Shown here: one piece after another, positions 42,860 through 54,465 of the stretch
How the letters are laid out: each line of letters opens with the position of its first letter
How positions within the stretch are numbered: the first letter of the stretch is position 1
Assembly (NCBI GenBank): GCA_036924085.1
Contig: JAVGWX010000019.1
Coordinates: 4,361,141 to 4,425,140, forward strand
Direction of reading: 5' to 3'
DNA from: Ariolimax columbianus
Lineage: Eukaryota > Mollusca > Gastropoda > Stylommatophora > Arionidae
DNA length: 64,000 nucleotides
The notes under the pieces: model-generated
Database searches by the model: none
The model's input: only the letters and a program-made list of their open reading frames with translations
What the model was told of the DNA's origin: nothing
Made by a program: the position numbers and the translations under genes

Positions 42860-43030
42860 GATCTGCCACACATCTCTGCGCCGCCGTATGGCGAGGACAG
42901 TAGCACATCCCACCTCTCTGCACCGCAGTATGGCGAGGACAGTAGCACATCCCACCTCTCTGCACCGCAGTATGGCGAGGACAGTAGCACATCCCACCTC
43001 TCTGCACCGCAGTATGGCGAGGACAGTACC
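42860..43030. repeat. 42-bp minisatellite, 4 copies, related to LINE end
   Basis: Units with CTCTGCACCGCAGTATGGCG and AGGACAGTAGCACATCCCAC. The same stretch occurs once at 41872-41922 at the end of the LINE fragment. The 42-bp period keeps two plus frames open. Confidence 0.93.
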
Positions 43031-43434
43031 AAAAAAGAAGAAGTTATCAATACTTCACAATCTGGTCCGATTCTTCGAGTTATCAACAATGATTTTTCTA
43101 ATGAAATTTGCTAAATGCATAAACGAATCTCAGAATAAAACTCAAATTAAGAGATCAAAATCAGGAAATGTACTTTCGTGTGTATATACCAAGTCTAGCA
43201 TTTCAATTCCGGTCTTGCGCAGTCATCATAAAACTTGTATAGCAGGTCCCGAGAGGTCCAATCATTGCCAGCTCTAGGGCTGGCCTAAGAAAATCGATGG
43301 CTGAATTTACTCAACATTTAATTGTGATTCTCCTGGTGTCTGAGCACTCAATTTTTTCTCATGTATGATAGTTTAATACGCTTGTGTGAGTGTTGTCAGA
43401 ATAACTCAGTTGTTGATTCTCAAAGAGTCATGTA
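43031..43434. other. intergenic, no gene seen
   Basis: No recognisable gene or repeat. Confidence 0.5.
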
Positions 43435-43678
43435 TTATTATTTTTATTATTATTTTACATATATTATTACTGAAATTATTTATATTATTATTATTACTAC
43501 TGATATTATAATTGATATTATTATTATTACTGAAATTATTATTACTATTTTTATTTTAATATTATAACAGATATTTTTATTATTATTATTACTACTATTG
43601 GTATTAATACTATTATTGTGATTATTAGTAAAAGTATTATTATGTATATATTATTATTATTATCATTATTATTATTAA

Positions 43679-43728
<50 letters not shown>

Positions 43729-43730
43729 CT
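43435..43730. repeat. (ATT)n-rich tract then (AGT)n
   Basis: Degenerate ATT trinucleotides to 43677, then a perfect GTA/AGT run at 43678-43727. Confidence 0.92.
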
Positions 43731-43769
43731 TGGGGAATTGATACGCTAGTCCAGTCAGGCAGGCGCAAC

Positions 43770-44210
43770 ATACTGACATTAGTATTACTATTACTATTAT
43801 TGCGGATATTATTGTCATTATTACTGACATTACTATTACTATTATTGATGATATCATTGTCATTATTACTGACATTAGTATTACTATTATTGCTGATATT
43901 ATTGTCATTATTATTGACATTAGTATTACTATTATTGCTGATATTATTGTGATTATTACTGACATTAGTATTACTATTACTATTATTGCTGATATCATTG
44001 TCATTATTACTGACATTAGTATTACTATTCTTGCTGATATTATTGTCATTATTACTGACATTAGTATTACTATTACTATTATTGCTGATATTATTGTCAT
44101 TATTACTGACATCACTATTACTATTATTGCTGCTATCATTGTCATTATTACTGACATTACTATTATTGTTGATATCATTGCTCTTATTACTGACATTACT
44201 AATTTTCTAC
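43770..44210. repeat. about 45/54-bp minisatellite built from trinucleotides
   Basis: Units with GACATTAGTATTACTATTAT and TGCTGATATTATTGTCATTA, varying by gain or loss of ATTACT triplets. All variants are multiples of 3, so frames of 90 to 173 codons stay open on both strands (MSVIMTIISAIIVI). I see no evidence they are genes. Confidence 0.93.
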
Positions 44211-44659
44211 TGTTTATATGATGATTATTATTACATATATTATTATTATCTTCATTAATAATATTAATGTTATTATCATTGCCATTATGTGATTATTGAG
44301 GGTTGTGTATGGTGATCGCTACCTCGTGGTGTATAATGAATGATTACAGATACAACCGTTGGAAGAGTGCATGGATATGATTGAACGCAAGTGGTCCGTA
44401 AGGGACCCAATATTAGCAGTGACACTGGACCTGACATGGAGCGACATGTAAAAAGACATTCTGATTACTATTAGGCGCAGGTTTACAGAAGAGTGTTAAG
44501 AGTTTCCTGGATAGGAATCCAAAACTGATGAAAATTTACTGCTGTAATCTACCACATTACGTCACATGGTCCTGCCCATGACGAATGTCGAAGAAGAAGA
44601 GGAATATTCTATCCACTGTTCTGTTGTTGCTCAACACATTGTATTTATCGCATTGCTAA
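44211..44659. other. intergenic, no gene seen
   Basis: AT-rich at left, otherwise unique-looking. No gene. Confidence 0.5.
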
Positions 44660-44740
44660 CTTAACTTAACTTAACGACTTTATGTCTTTATACTGGTTTA
44701 TAAGACTGTACAGGGTCTGAATACAACCAATTTTTTTGGA
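44660..44740 (-). mobile_element. CR1-like 3' end, minus strand
   Basis: The minus strand reads GGTTGTATTCAGACCCTGTA, TAAACCAGTATAAAGACA, then GTTAAGTTAAGTTAAG. This is the same layout as the CR1 end at 38450-38520 (GGTTGTATACAGACTCTGTA, AAACCAGTATAATGAAG, AAGTT tail). Confidence 0.78.
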
Positions 44741-45524
44741 GGGTGGTTTTTACCGATGTGCCATTTTAATAGACTCAAACACTAGAACTAAGTAGACCTG
44801 CAGCCAGTTAGGCGCCAGCTATAGCCGCTCTTAACAAACCACCCGGGGAAAGGTACACATAAATTAAACATCTTAAATTCTGGACTGTTTTTATTGCGCT
44901 TTTTTTTCTCTTTTCTTTCCTTCACATTCCTTTTAATATCATCCGTCATCCATACTTGTGTTTGTCTTTCCTTCACTTCCAACATCATCCGTCATCCATA
45001 TTGATTTTTCTTAAACTCTTTTTCGGTAGACTTTTATTCTGCAGCTGTGTATGCACTTTAATAAGTCTAACTGGATTAATGCTGATAAATCTATTTGGGG
45101 GTTCTATTTGTATATTGTTTCTGTGTTTGTCAGTATAATATCTATTACAATCACTACAGGATTATGATCAGAGTCGATGTCTCCTGCTGGATATAAAGGC
45201 CACATTCAGACTATGTTTTAGTCGGTCCTTTATGAAGTCAATCTGGTTTCTGACGATATCTCATAGGCTCATCCAATCAGGCGTATAACGTTCTTTGATA
45301 TTGTTGAGAGATACAATGTAATAAGAGGCCAGGGGGCAGGAACACAATGAGACAATTCTGGACAGCTTAACACCACAGCACTGAAACTATCAACGAATGA
45401 CTTAATATACGTTACTGAGAACAGTAAGCTGTGGAGATACTTGATCGCCTACGCCACTCCAGATAGCATATGAGGTGGAGTATAATGCCTTGACTGAAAT
45501 TAATCACTGCTGTTCTACCATGGG
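44741..45524. other. intergenic, no gene seen
   Basis: Two short related stretches with CATCCGTCATCCATA occur at 44940 and 44986. No gene. Confidence 0.5.
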
Positions 45525-46050
45525 TTGTAGGGTATTCTACAATGAGGTGAAGAGTCGTCATCCATGGGGTGTAGCGTATTCTATAATGAGATGAAGAGTC
45601 TCCTACCATGGGGTGTAGAGGTCTTCTACCATGGGGTGTAGAGGTCTTCTACCATGGGGTGTAGAGGTCTGCTACCATAGGTTGTGGGTTTTGTACAAGG
45701 AGGTAAAGAATCTTCTACTGTGGGGTGTATAGTCGTCTACTGTGGGGTGTATAGTCGTCTACCATGAGGTGTATAGTCGTCTACCATGAGGTGTATAGTC
45801 GTCTACCATGAGGTGTATAGTCGTCTACCATGAGGTGTATAGTCGTCTACCATGAGATGTATAGTCGTCTACCATGAGGTGTATAGTCGTCTACCATGAG
45901 GTGTATAGTCGTCTACCATGGGGTGTATAGTCGTCTACCATGAGGTGTATTGTCGTCTACCATGAGGTGTATAGTCGTCTACCATGAGGTGTATAGTCGT
46001 CTACCATAAGGTGTATAGTCGTCTACCATGAGGTGTATAGTCTTAAATGA
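45525..46050. repeat. 22-bp minisatellite, about 20 copies
   Basis: Unit TCTACCATGAGGTGTATAGTCG minus its last bases, plus older, longer variants at left (GGGGTGTAGAGGTCTTC). The 45740-46045 part is nearly uniform. Confidence 0.94.
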
Positions 46051-46358
46051 TAGGATGCATAGCCTACTATGGGATATTAAGTCTTCAACCATTGGATGTT
46101 GAAACTAAACGCATGATTGTAGAGCCTTCTACCATGAGGTATGTAGCCTCCTACCTTGATATATAGATACATTATTTTCATGTTCTTGTATCCCAAAATA
46201 TCTACAAGATGAGTCGACTCGTACATGTCCATTCGTCCTGATTCCTCCTCCTTAAACACGTCTAGCAGGTAACAGTCTGATTATTCTATTTTCCACTTTC
46301 GGGCTCCAGCAACCCACACACAATTACGATTATTGTTCCTGTTCTTGTTAATTCCATC
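46051..46358. other. spacer, no gene seen
   Basis: A 60-codon minus frame without a domain. Confidence 0.5.
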
Positions 46359-46674
46359 ACATTCACCATCTACACATGCGACACGTCATCACATTCACCG
46401 TCTACACATGCGACACGTCATCACATTCACCGTCTACACATGCGACACGTCATCACATTCACCGTCTACACATGCGACACGTCATCACATTCACCGTCTA
46501 CACATGCGACACGTCATCACATTCACCGTCTACACATGCGACACGTCATCACATCCACCGTCTACACATGCGACACGTCATCACATTCACCGTCTACACA
46601 TGCGACACGTCATCACATTCACCGTCTACACATGCGACACGTCATCACATTCACCGTCTACACATGCGACACGT
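46359..46674. repeat. 32-bp minisatellite, about 10 copies
   Basis: Nearly identical units with CATTCACCGTCTACACATGC and GACACGTCATCA. One unit has CATCCACC. Open in all plus frames because 32 is not a multiple of 3 and there is no stop in the unit. Confidence 0.97.
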
Positions 46675-46782
46675 AACAAACATTGGTTGAACTTGCATGC
46701 AGTGTAATAAGGAAAAGAGATTTAACAAAGTAATGGCAGCACCCAACAGTTGGCGGATATTATCATTTGGAGGGACAATAAC

Positions 46783-47150
46783 ATATCACACATACCAAAA
46801 CAATAACAGTAACACATTACACATACAAAATCAATAACAGTAACACATCACACATACCAAAACAATAACAGTAACACATCACACATACCAAAACAATAAC
46901 AGTAACATATCACACATACCAAAACAATAACAGTAACATATCACACATACCAAAACAATAACAGTAACATATCACACATACCAAAACAATAACAGTAACA
47001 TATCACACATACCAAAACAATAACAGTAACATTTCACACATACCAAAACAATAACAGTAACATATCACACATACCAAAACAATAACAGTAACATTTCACA
47101 CATACCAAAACAATAACAGCAATAAATCACACATACCAACACAATAACAG
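46783..47150. repeat. 31-bp minisatellite, left part
   Basis: About 11 units with ACACATACCAAAACAATAAC and AGTAACATATC. The same repeat resumes at 47848-47905, so the DNA between is an insertion. Confidence 0.94.
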
Positions 47151-47847
47151 TTGTCCATCACAAGTGATGAAGACCACTCTCTTTGTTCAGCCGTGTGGAC
47201 AGTCGTATCTCTTGCTGTGTCCGCTGAACTGGGTAACTTGTGCGGTGATTTGGATTAAAGTGAGGAAGAAACTGCGCCTTTTGTCAACCTCGCTCACTGA
47301 GCCTAAGCTACCTTTTGCCAGTGGCAAGACATTCATCGAGACGACTGGAAATAGCATAGGATGCAGATTTTGCCTCAGGGTTACCACCGAGGCCTTTCCG
47401 TAAACATGTAACCCGCATGGTAGAAAGGTGGGATGGCATCTAACGCAGTTTGTCGTGCCTTTTCGATAACCACAAGAGGTCGTATGGACAACACTCAGCG
47501 TGTCAGTGAGTCTGGCATCTCTCCCCAGCTGTATTCAGCTCATCATAGTAGCATCTAAAATTCCCACACGCCAAATTCGTGAAGGTGAACCGGCAGAACT
47601 AACCCGTGAAATACAACACAGGTATAAGCGTAGTGCCCTTCAGCCGGCGTCCAGACCAGGATACAGTAGAAATCACAAAAAAAGAACGAAATAACAAGTC
47701 CAGACGGAAAACAACACCACGTTTCCGTGAACACAAGAGTAAGTCGTCGACTAGTGTGAATTCCAGGCAAATCCGTGGTCTGGCGGCATCCATAATGATC
47801 CAAAACAGTAGAGAAATGACTCGCAGCTAGTTACGGCGCCATCTTTG
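47151..47847 (+). mobile_element. interspersed repeat C, copy 2, inserted in 31-bp array
   Basis: The left 290 bp match 25955-26335. The right 400 bp (to GTTACGGCGCCATCTTTG) have no second copy in the window. The exact split of the flanking array defines an insert of about 700 bp. No long open frame, no obvious terminal repeats, and no target duplication beyond what the array itself would mask. Element class unknown. Confidence 0.65.
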
Positions 47848-47905
47848 CATACCAAAACAATAGCAGCAACAAATCACACATACCAAAGCAACAACACGAA
47901 TGGCT
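47848..47905. repeat. 31-bp minisatellite, right part
   Basis: Two diverged units (CATACCAAAACAATAGCAGC; CATACCAAAGCAACAACACG) continuing the array at 46783-47150. Confidence 0.85.
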
Positions 47906-48362
47906 CATACATAACAATACTAAAGTTTATTATCTTGCACGAAAATCAGCAGAAGTCGATGTCCTCTATTTCGATGACGATAATGATGATAATTAAATTA
48001 AATAAATATATCCACAAAAAACAAATGGTATATTTATTGTTTCAGCAAAATATTTCAATTAGGTCTAAACAAGACTAGTTCGCCCTTGACCTAGAGAACA
48101 CGCTGTAGATCAAGGCTTAGACTACGTGAACTTTGACCTCTAACCCACACCACAAAGACCATGACCTAAACCCTCTCCTTGACATGGAAACGACTTAATG
48201 ACCTAAAAATCGCTTCATTTAGCCCAAAACATGCACTGCTATAGACCTGGCATAAAACTCAATAGAGGTACGGAAACGCACTAGTTCGCCCATGACCTGG
48301 AACACAGTCCTTGGAGGCAAGGACCAAGACTACTCCAATCTTGACAATAATACTAGCTTAAT
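47906..48362. other. intergenic, satellite-like debris
   Basis: No gene. From about 48080 on, scattered CCTTGACCTAG and GACCTAAAC motifs look like decayed units of the following arrays. Confidence 0.5.
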
Positions 48363-48832
48363 GTAGGTCTAAACTAACACGTCCGTCCTTGACATGCAGT
48401 AAAGACAATGGAGGTCTAAACTAACACTAGTCCGTCCTTGACATGCAGTTAGGACAATGTAGGTCTAAACTAACACTAGTCCGTCCTTGACATGCAGTCA
48501 AGACAATGGAGGTCTAAACTAACACTAGTCCGTCCTTGACATGCAGTCAAGACAATGTAGGTCTAAACTAACACTAGTCCGTCCTTGACATGCAGTCAAG
48601 ACAATGGAGGTCTAAACTAACACTAGTCCGTCCTTGACATGCAGTCAAGACAATGTAGGTCTAAACTAACACTAGTCCGTCCTTGACATGCAGTCAAGAC
48701 AATGGAGGTCTAAACTAACACGTCCGTCCTTGACATGCAGTCAAGACAATGGAGGTCTAAACTAACACTAGTCCGCTTTTGACATGCAGTCAAGACAATG
48801 GAGGTCTAAACTAACACTAGTCCGTCCTCGTC
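48363..48832. repeat. 49-bp minisatellite in 98-bp dimers
   Basis: Units with GGTCTAAACTAACACTAGTC and CGTCCTTGACATGCAGTCAA. They alternate AATGGAGG and AATGTAGG on the left and are uniform AATGGAGG on the right. Each unit has CTTGAC, 5 nt, GTCAAG, a perfect 6-bp inverted repeat. Confidence 0.94.
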
Positions 48833-49462
48833 ATAGAAGCAACTAAATGGAGACCTAACTTGACCTTGTATCTTATAAAGAAACGTTTAGACCAATACTC
48901 TCCACTTTGACCTATATCCAAGTTCACGAAGAATTAGTATCTGACTTCTTTTACATTAACCTAGACCTCATGTCATTAAGGTCTAGATTCAAAACACTAC
49001 AACGTTGACCTAGGTCATAGGTCATGGAAGTCTTGATCTTACCTACTTCTACATTAACCTATAACTAAGGTCACGGAGGTCTACATTCAGACTACTTCTA
49101 TACTAACATTCAATCCAGGTCATGAAAACCAAGTCAAACTACTTCTGCACTTATTTATAACCCAAGCCGTGAAGGTCTAGACTCAGACCAATTCTACTTT
49201 GACTAGAACCTAGGTCGTTAAAGTCTACAATCAGCCTACTTCTACTTTGACTAGAACCTAGGTCTTGAAGGTCTGCACTCAGCCTACTTCTACTTTGACT
49301 AGAATCTAGATCGTGAAGGTCTGTACTCAGCCTACTTCTACTTTGACTAGAATCTAGATCGTGAAGGTCTGTACTCAGCCTACTTCGACTTTGACTAAAA
49401 CCAAGGTCGTGAAATTCTTCACTAGCCACTTCTTCCCTAAACTTAAAACCGAGGTCATGAAG
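48833..49462. repeat. about 57-bp degenerate satellite
   Basis: Units around GAAGGTCTACACTCAGCCTA and CTTCTACTTTGACTAGAA, clearest at 49190-49400 and decayed on the left. Related to the 47-bp array that follows (shared GTCATGAAGGTCTAGA). Confidence 0.85.
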
Positions 49463-49470
49463 GTCTAGAC

Positions 49471-49671
49471 CAGGGCATGACAAAGCCCCGGAGCCAGGTT
49501 GCCATGGCGCCTAGAAATGGTGCAGTTACCTGTTATTACCAATATTGCAGTGATGCCTAACATGTTAGGCCAATGTTGCACTTACACGCACAGTCTCCCT
49601 CAGCGCAGTGCATAATTTTTACCCCCCACTATACCTGGTTCCTGGATCATAAACAAATTTGCAGCCCCCTG
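49471..49671. mobile_element. hAT-like MITE, 201 bp
   Basis: The termini are CAGGGCATGACAAAG and, reverse-complemented, CAGGGGGCTGCAAATTT. Flanking 8-bp sites are GTCTAGAC (49463-49470) and GTCTAGGT (49672-49679). CAGGG-type ends and an 8-bp duplication with central TA fit non-autonomous hAT elements. Inserted within the satellite. Confidence 0.78.
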
Positions 49672-49682
49672 GTCTAGGTTCA

Positions 49683-50995
49683 ATTACTTCTACATCCCCC
49701 TAGAATCCAAACCATGAAGGTCTAGATTCGGCTAATTCTTCATTGACCTAGAATCAAACCATGAAGGTCTAGATTCGGCTAATTCTTCATTGACCTAGAA
49801 TCAAACCATGAAGGTCTAGATTCGGCTAATTCTTCATTGACCTAGAATCAAACCATGAAGGTCTAGATTCGGCTAATTCTTCATTGACCTAGAATCAAAC
49901 CATGAAGGTCTAGATTCGGCTAATTCTTCATTGACCTAGAATCAAACCATGAAGGTCTAGATTCGGCTAATTCTTCATTGACCTAGAATCCAAACCATGA
50001 AGGTCTAGATTCGGCTAATTCTTCATTGACCTAGAATCAAACCATGAAGGTCTAGATTCGGCTAATTCTTCATTGACCTAGAATCAAACCATGACGGTCT
50101 AGATTCGGCTAATTCTTCATTGACCTAGAATCCAAACCATGAAGGTCTAGATTCGGCTAATTCTTCATTGACCTAGAATCAAACCATGAAGGTCTAGATT
50201 CGGCTAATTCTTCATTGACCTAGAATCAAACCATGAAGGTCTAGATTCGGCTAATTCTTCATTGACCTAGAATCAAACCATGAAGGTCTAGATTCGGCTA
50301 ATTCTTCATTGACCTAGAATCAAACCATGAAGGTCTAGATTCGGCTAATTCTTCATTGACCTAGAATCAAACCATGAAGGTCTAGATTCGGCTAATTCTT
50401 CATTGACCTAGAATCAAACCATGAAGGTCTAGATTCGGCTAATTCTTCATTGACCTAGAATCAAACCATGAAGGTCTAGATTCGGCTAATTCTTCATTGA
50501 CCTAGAATCAAACCATGAAGGTCTAGATTCGGCTAATTCTTCATTGACCTAGAATCAAACCATGAAGGTCTAGATTCGGCTAATTCTTCATTGACCTAGA
50601 ATCAAACCATGAAGGTCTAGATTCGGCTAATTCTTCATTGACCTAGAATCAAACCATGAAGGTCTAGATTCGGCTAATTCTTCATTGACCTAGAATCCAA
50701 ACCATGAAGGTCTAGATTCGGCTAATTCTTCATTGACCTAGAATCAAACCATGAAGGTCTAGATTCGGCTAATTCTTCATTGACCTAGAATCAAACCATG
50801 AAGGTCTAGATTCGGCTAATTCTTCATTGACCTAGAATCCAAACCATGAAGGTCTAGATTCGGCTAATTCTTCATTGACCTAGAATCAAACCATGAAGGT
50901 CTAGATTCGGCTAATTCTTCATTGACCTAGAATCAAACCATGAAGGTCTAGATTCGGCTAATTCTTCATTGACCTAGAATCCATGTCATTAAGAT
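49683..50995. repeat. 47-bp satellite, about 27 copies
   Basis: Highly uniform units with ATTCGGCTAATTCTTCATTG and ACCTAGAATCAAACCATGAA. A one-base longer form (AATCCAAACC) is scattered among them. The uniformity indicates recent amplification within an older satellite field (48080-51480). Confidence 0.97.
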
Positions 50996-51000
50996 CTACA

Positions 51001-51218
51001 CAGACTGGCTAAGGAGAATGGGTCGAAGAGGGAATGCTAACCCAGTACTCAAAAAATGCTTGCTGAAGTCGGATATTTTGGACCGAAAGATGCAAATATC
51101 GCAGTCAAGCTGTAACTACGATACAACGCATTCTGTTCTCTGGACTACATTCTGCTACTTAGGCCCGTGTCAGGGTTCGGTAGCGGGAGATTGAGAACGA
51201 ACGAAGCCAAGCCAAGCC
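51001..51218 (+). mobile_element. retroposon A, copy 5, 5'-truncated
   Basis: Starts inside the element at CAGACTGGCTAAGGAG and runs through TTGCTGAAGTCGGATATTTT to GAGATTGAGAACGAACGAAG, with an (AAGCC)n tail instead of (GAA)n. It is flanked by a perfect 10-bp target duplication, AAGATCTACA, at 50991-51000 and 51219-51228. A 5' truncation plus tail plus duplication is the signature of target-primed reverse transcription. Confidence 0.94.
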
Positions 51219-51228
51219 AAGATCTACA

Positions 51229-51512
51229 ATCAGACTACGCCTACCTTGATCTAGAACCCATGCCATGAAAAGCAAAACGTACATTATTTGTACCCTGACT
51301 AGGTCCAGGTCATCGAAGTCTAGACTCGCACTACTACAGCCCTGACCTATTAAAACTGACGTCACGAAGGTCAAGACTTACACAGATTCTACCTTAATCT
51401 AGAACCCAGGTCACGAAGGTCAAGACTTAAACAAGTTCTGCCTTGACCTATAATTGATACATGAAAGCCAGAACTGAAACCATATACTTCGTACAAAACC
51501 CACTTCATTGAA
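51229..51512. repeat. diverged satellite continuing the 47/57-bp field
   Basis: Motifs such as CACGAAGGTCAAGACTTA and CCTTGACCTA recur at roughly unit spacing but are decayed. Confidence 0.65.
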
Positions 51513-51520
51513 GTATAGAT

Positions 51521-52102
51521 CAGGGGGTATCCAGACTAAGACCAGTGAGCCACATCCGGTCCCGCCAAAAGATTCTATCCGACCGCTTGCAAGAGTTTTT
51601 TTTAACACAAATTAATGAATTGCTTCCCTTCGTTACTTGTGAGCCTCACTGTACAGTTAACATGTGACGTCCCTGTCCATCGCGTGATTCCCACGTGACA
51701 CCAAGGTCACAGTGCTGTCGCTATCCAGCAAATGTATCTGACGAGCATTTGAAGGACAATTTAATCAGTTACCTCTAGATGGAATCTTCAATTCAGGAAC
51801 ATTTTGAAATTTAAAAAAAAAACATTTGCCAATGAAATCACAATTTCCTTTGCTGACTTAAATTATAATTTTTGTTTCATGAAAATGTGTACACCCTGGC
51901 TGTCTGCCTTTATAACTGGGTACAATTCCTTTCAGGTTTAGTTCTGAATCATATCTTGCCCAACGGAACAACAAAAATATCAAAAAAAAGGTATCCATCA
52001 ATTTGAATCCTTTTTTTTGTTTTTGGGTTTCCTCTGGCCGGCCCGCGAAAATGTGAAACCTATATTAAGTGGCAAGTGCGCACATTTGTTTGGAGACTCC
52101 TG
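51521..52102. mobile_element. hAT-like non-autonomous element, 582 bp
   Basis: The left end CAGGGGGTATCCAGAC and the reverse-complemented right end CAGGAGTCTCCAAAC form imperfect inverted termini. Subterminal CCACATCCGGTCCCGCC and CTGGCCGGCCCGCG are also inverted and are typical of one hAT group. Flanks GTATAGAT (51513-51520) and GTCTAGAC (52103-52110) are 8-bp sites with 6 of 8 matches and central TA. No transposase. Confidence 0.8.
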
Positions 52103-52795
52103 GTCTAGACTTTCTCTAACTCAACCTTGACCTACATCTCACTTTCTAGAGGCCTATACCAAGACAATCTTTTTAAATTGACACACCCCACTACACTGAG
52201 GTCAAGGCCGAAATTATTTGAGTGACCGAGAACCCATTTCATGGAGATCTGGATCAATTCTATTCCTACTTTCATATATTGCTAGCGTTAAATATAAAAC
52301 AGCAATTGCGCATTTCTTTACAACATAATATGTAACAGACGGACATTTCCATCAAATTGTCTGAGATGCTAACCAGGGGAAATAAGAATTGAATAACCAA
52401 ACAAGGGAAACAATAATGTTAATCTGAGTTTTAGCAACACAAATAAGTAGTCAAAGATGTTCGATCTATTGCACGTCAACATAGCTCGTGTAGATGTTCA
52501 ACATGAACATCAACCTCTGGACATCTTGAACATGGCCCTCGTGAACCAAACAAGTACTGTACAAATAGCTGCAGCCATTTTATGTGGCCAACAAACCTTT
52601 CTCTTGTTAACAGAAAAACATATTTTGAGAACGGTAAAGTAGCAACAACCCAGCCACGGATTTCGGCGATGAAGTGTTTGCGACTTATCAGCTTTTGAAA
52701 AGTGTGATAATCTTCCCTATATAAATCAGATGTTGTTATATAGTTTGGTAGATATGATCGTGTCACAGCAATGTGGCAACCCGATTCATATGTTT
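52103..52795. other. intergenic, no gene seen
   Basis: A 61-codon plus frame (52457-52642) and an overlapping 134-codon minus frame that runs into the next array. No domain recognised. Confidence 0.5.
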
Positions 52796-53175
52796 GATAG
52801 ATTAGAACTTTAAGACAGGTGTGCTTCAAAAGCAATGTCTGATAGATTAGAACTTTGAGACAGGTGGGCTGCAAAAGCAATGTCTAATAAATTAGAACTT
52901 TAAGACAGGTGGGCTACAAAAGCAATGTCTGATAAATTAGAACTTTAAGACAGGTGTGCTACAAAAGCAATGTCTGATAAATTAGAACTTTAAGACAGGT
53001 GTGCTACAAAAGCAATGTCTGATAGATTAGAACTTTAAGACAGGTGGGCTTCAAAAGCAATGTTTAATAGATTAGAACTTTAAGACAGGTGGGCTTCAAA
53101 AGCAATGTTTAATAGATTAGAACTTTAAGACAGGTGTGCTACAAAAGCAATGTTTAATAGATCAGAACTTTAAGA
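52796..53175. repeat. 45-bp minisatellite, about 8-9 copies
   Basis: Units with GATTAGAACTTTAAGACAGG and AAAAGCAATGTCTGATA. The 45-bp period keeps the minus frame open. Confidence 0.93.
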
Positions 53176-53573
53176 GACGCAGACAAAAATTATTGTCTGT
53201 AAAAATATCCACATATTTTCTTTATGCTCAGTTTTTATGGACATACTAACGGTCGGAGAAGTCCCATATTTCTGGCCAGTGTTAAACACCATAATTCTCG
53301 AAGTTTGCCTCAATGGCTGAATTCTATATATCTTTGTTGACAGACACGGGCCAAAGATGTTTATCAATTATTGTCGATTGTTCTCATAACTAACTTTCAT
53401 TAATTGTCAACATTCCATAGTGCTGACGCCACTTAGTGACGCGCACTCTCAATACGACATATGACACGTCACCTGCAATCAGCTCAGCTGCTTCCATTGG
53501 ATCTTTAGTAAAGTAATTAGCAAACTCAGTGTTACTGTAACCTCAAACTGAAACCAGCTTCTTTCTTCAGATC
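53176..53573. other. intergenic, no gene seen
   Basis: No recognisable feature. Confidence 0.5.
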
Positions 53574-53712
53574 GTTATCCATGGAACATTGAAATTAAAA
53601 TATTATCCATGGAAAATTGAAATTAAAATGTTATCCATGGAACATTTAAATTAAAATGTTGTCCATGGAACACTGAAATTAAAATGTTATCCATGGAACA
53701 TTAAAATAAAAA
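53574..53712. repeat. 28-bp minisatellite, 5 copies
   Basis: Units with GTTATCCATGGAACATTGAA and ATTAAAAT. Confidence 0.92.
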
Positions 53713-54460
53713 TTTAAGTTTTTAATTGCATCTTCAGTGTAGGTGTTTGATTGTATCTTCAAGACAACATTAGACAGTATTATGGAGGCATTGTTTGAAA
53801 AAGAGGTGGGCGGTGAATATGTCGTAGCGTGCAGGAAGGGGGAGACCAACACCCCCCGCCCCTATTGTTAAACTTCTGTTGTTCCTCTCATATTGTTCAG
53901 TTCGATTCACGACCAGGCATCCCAGCCGGGTCTTGGACTATCCTATAGGTGAGGGAAGCGCTGTTTGACAAGAAATGTTTTTTTTGAAAGTACAAAACCA
54001 GATACTGTCGTCTGGAATGATGGTGTAGAGACTTCATTGGTTGGGGATCTAGAGTCACCGGCAACTTTCCTCACTAACTACAAGTTCGGTACTCATCAAC
54101 AAAAGAGTAAGGTAAAGTTAAGAGTGTCATTCGGCAGAAATAACTCTTGGCTAGAAATGAAGTTGTTAGAGACTAAGCCATAATGTGTGCGAGGTGCAGT
54201 GGCGCTTCCTTGCTTGCTGCGTTTACCTTCCTTAACCGGAGGTCAGGCACTCCTTACTTTCACTTTAGTTTACTATTTGGTAACAACACATCTGACGTTG
54301 GCAAACGTAATGTGCACTGACTCTGTTACCAAGAACGTGTGTCCCACTTTGTTGTTCGCTGTTATACAGGTAGATAATAGTTTACAAAAGGTCAATGCCT
54401 AACAAGGTACTAGAACAAACATGAGCGGATAGGACAGAGACAATCTAGCAATGTCTAGGT
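53713..54460. other. intergenic, no gene seen
   Basis: Two plus frames of about 70 codons (53965-54183, 54187-54402) with no domain. Confidence 0.5.
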
Positions 54461-54465
54461 CAGAT

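Noticed and set aside
46333..46707. Repeat protein with THATRHHIHRLHMRHVITFTVY
   Set aside because: A 32-bp array read in three frames; no start context or flanking exon.
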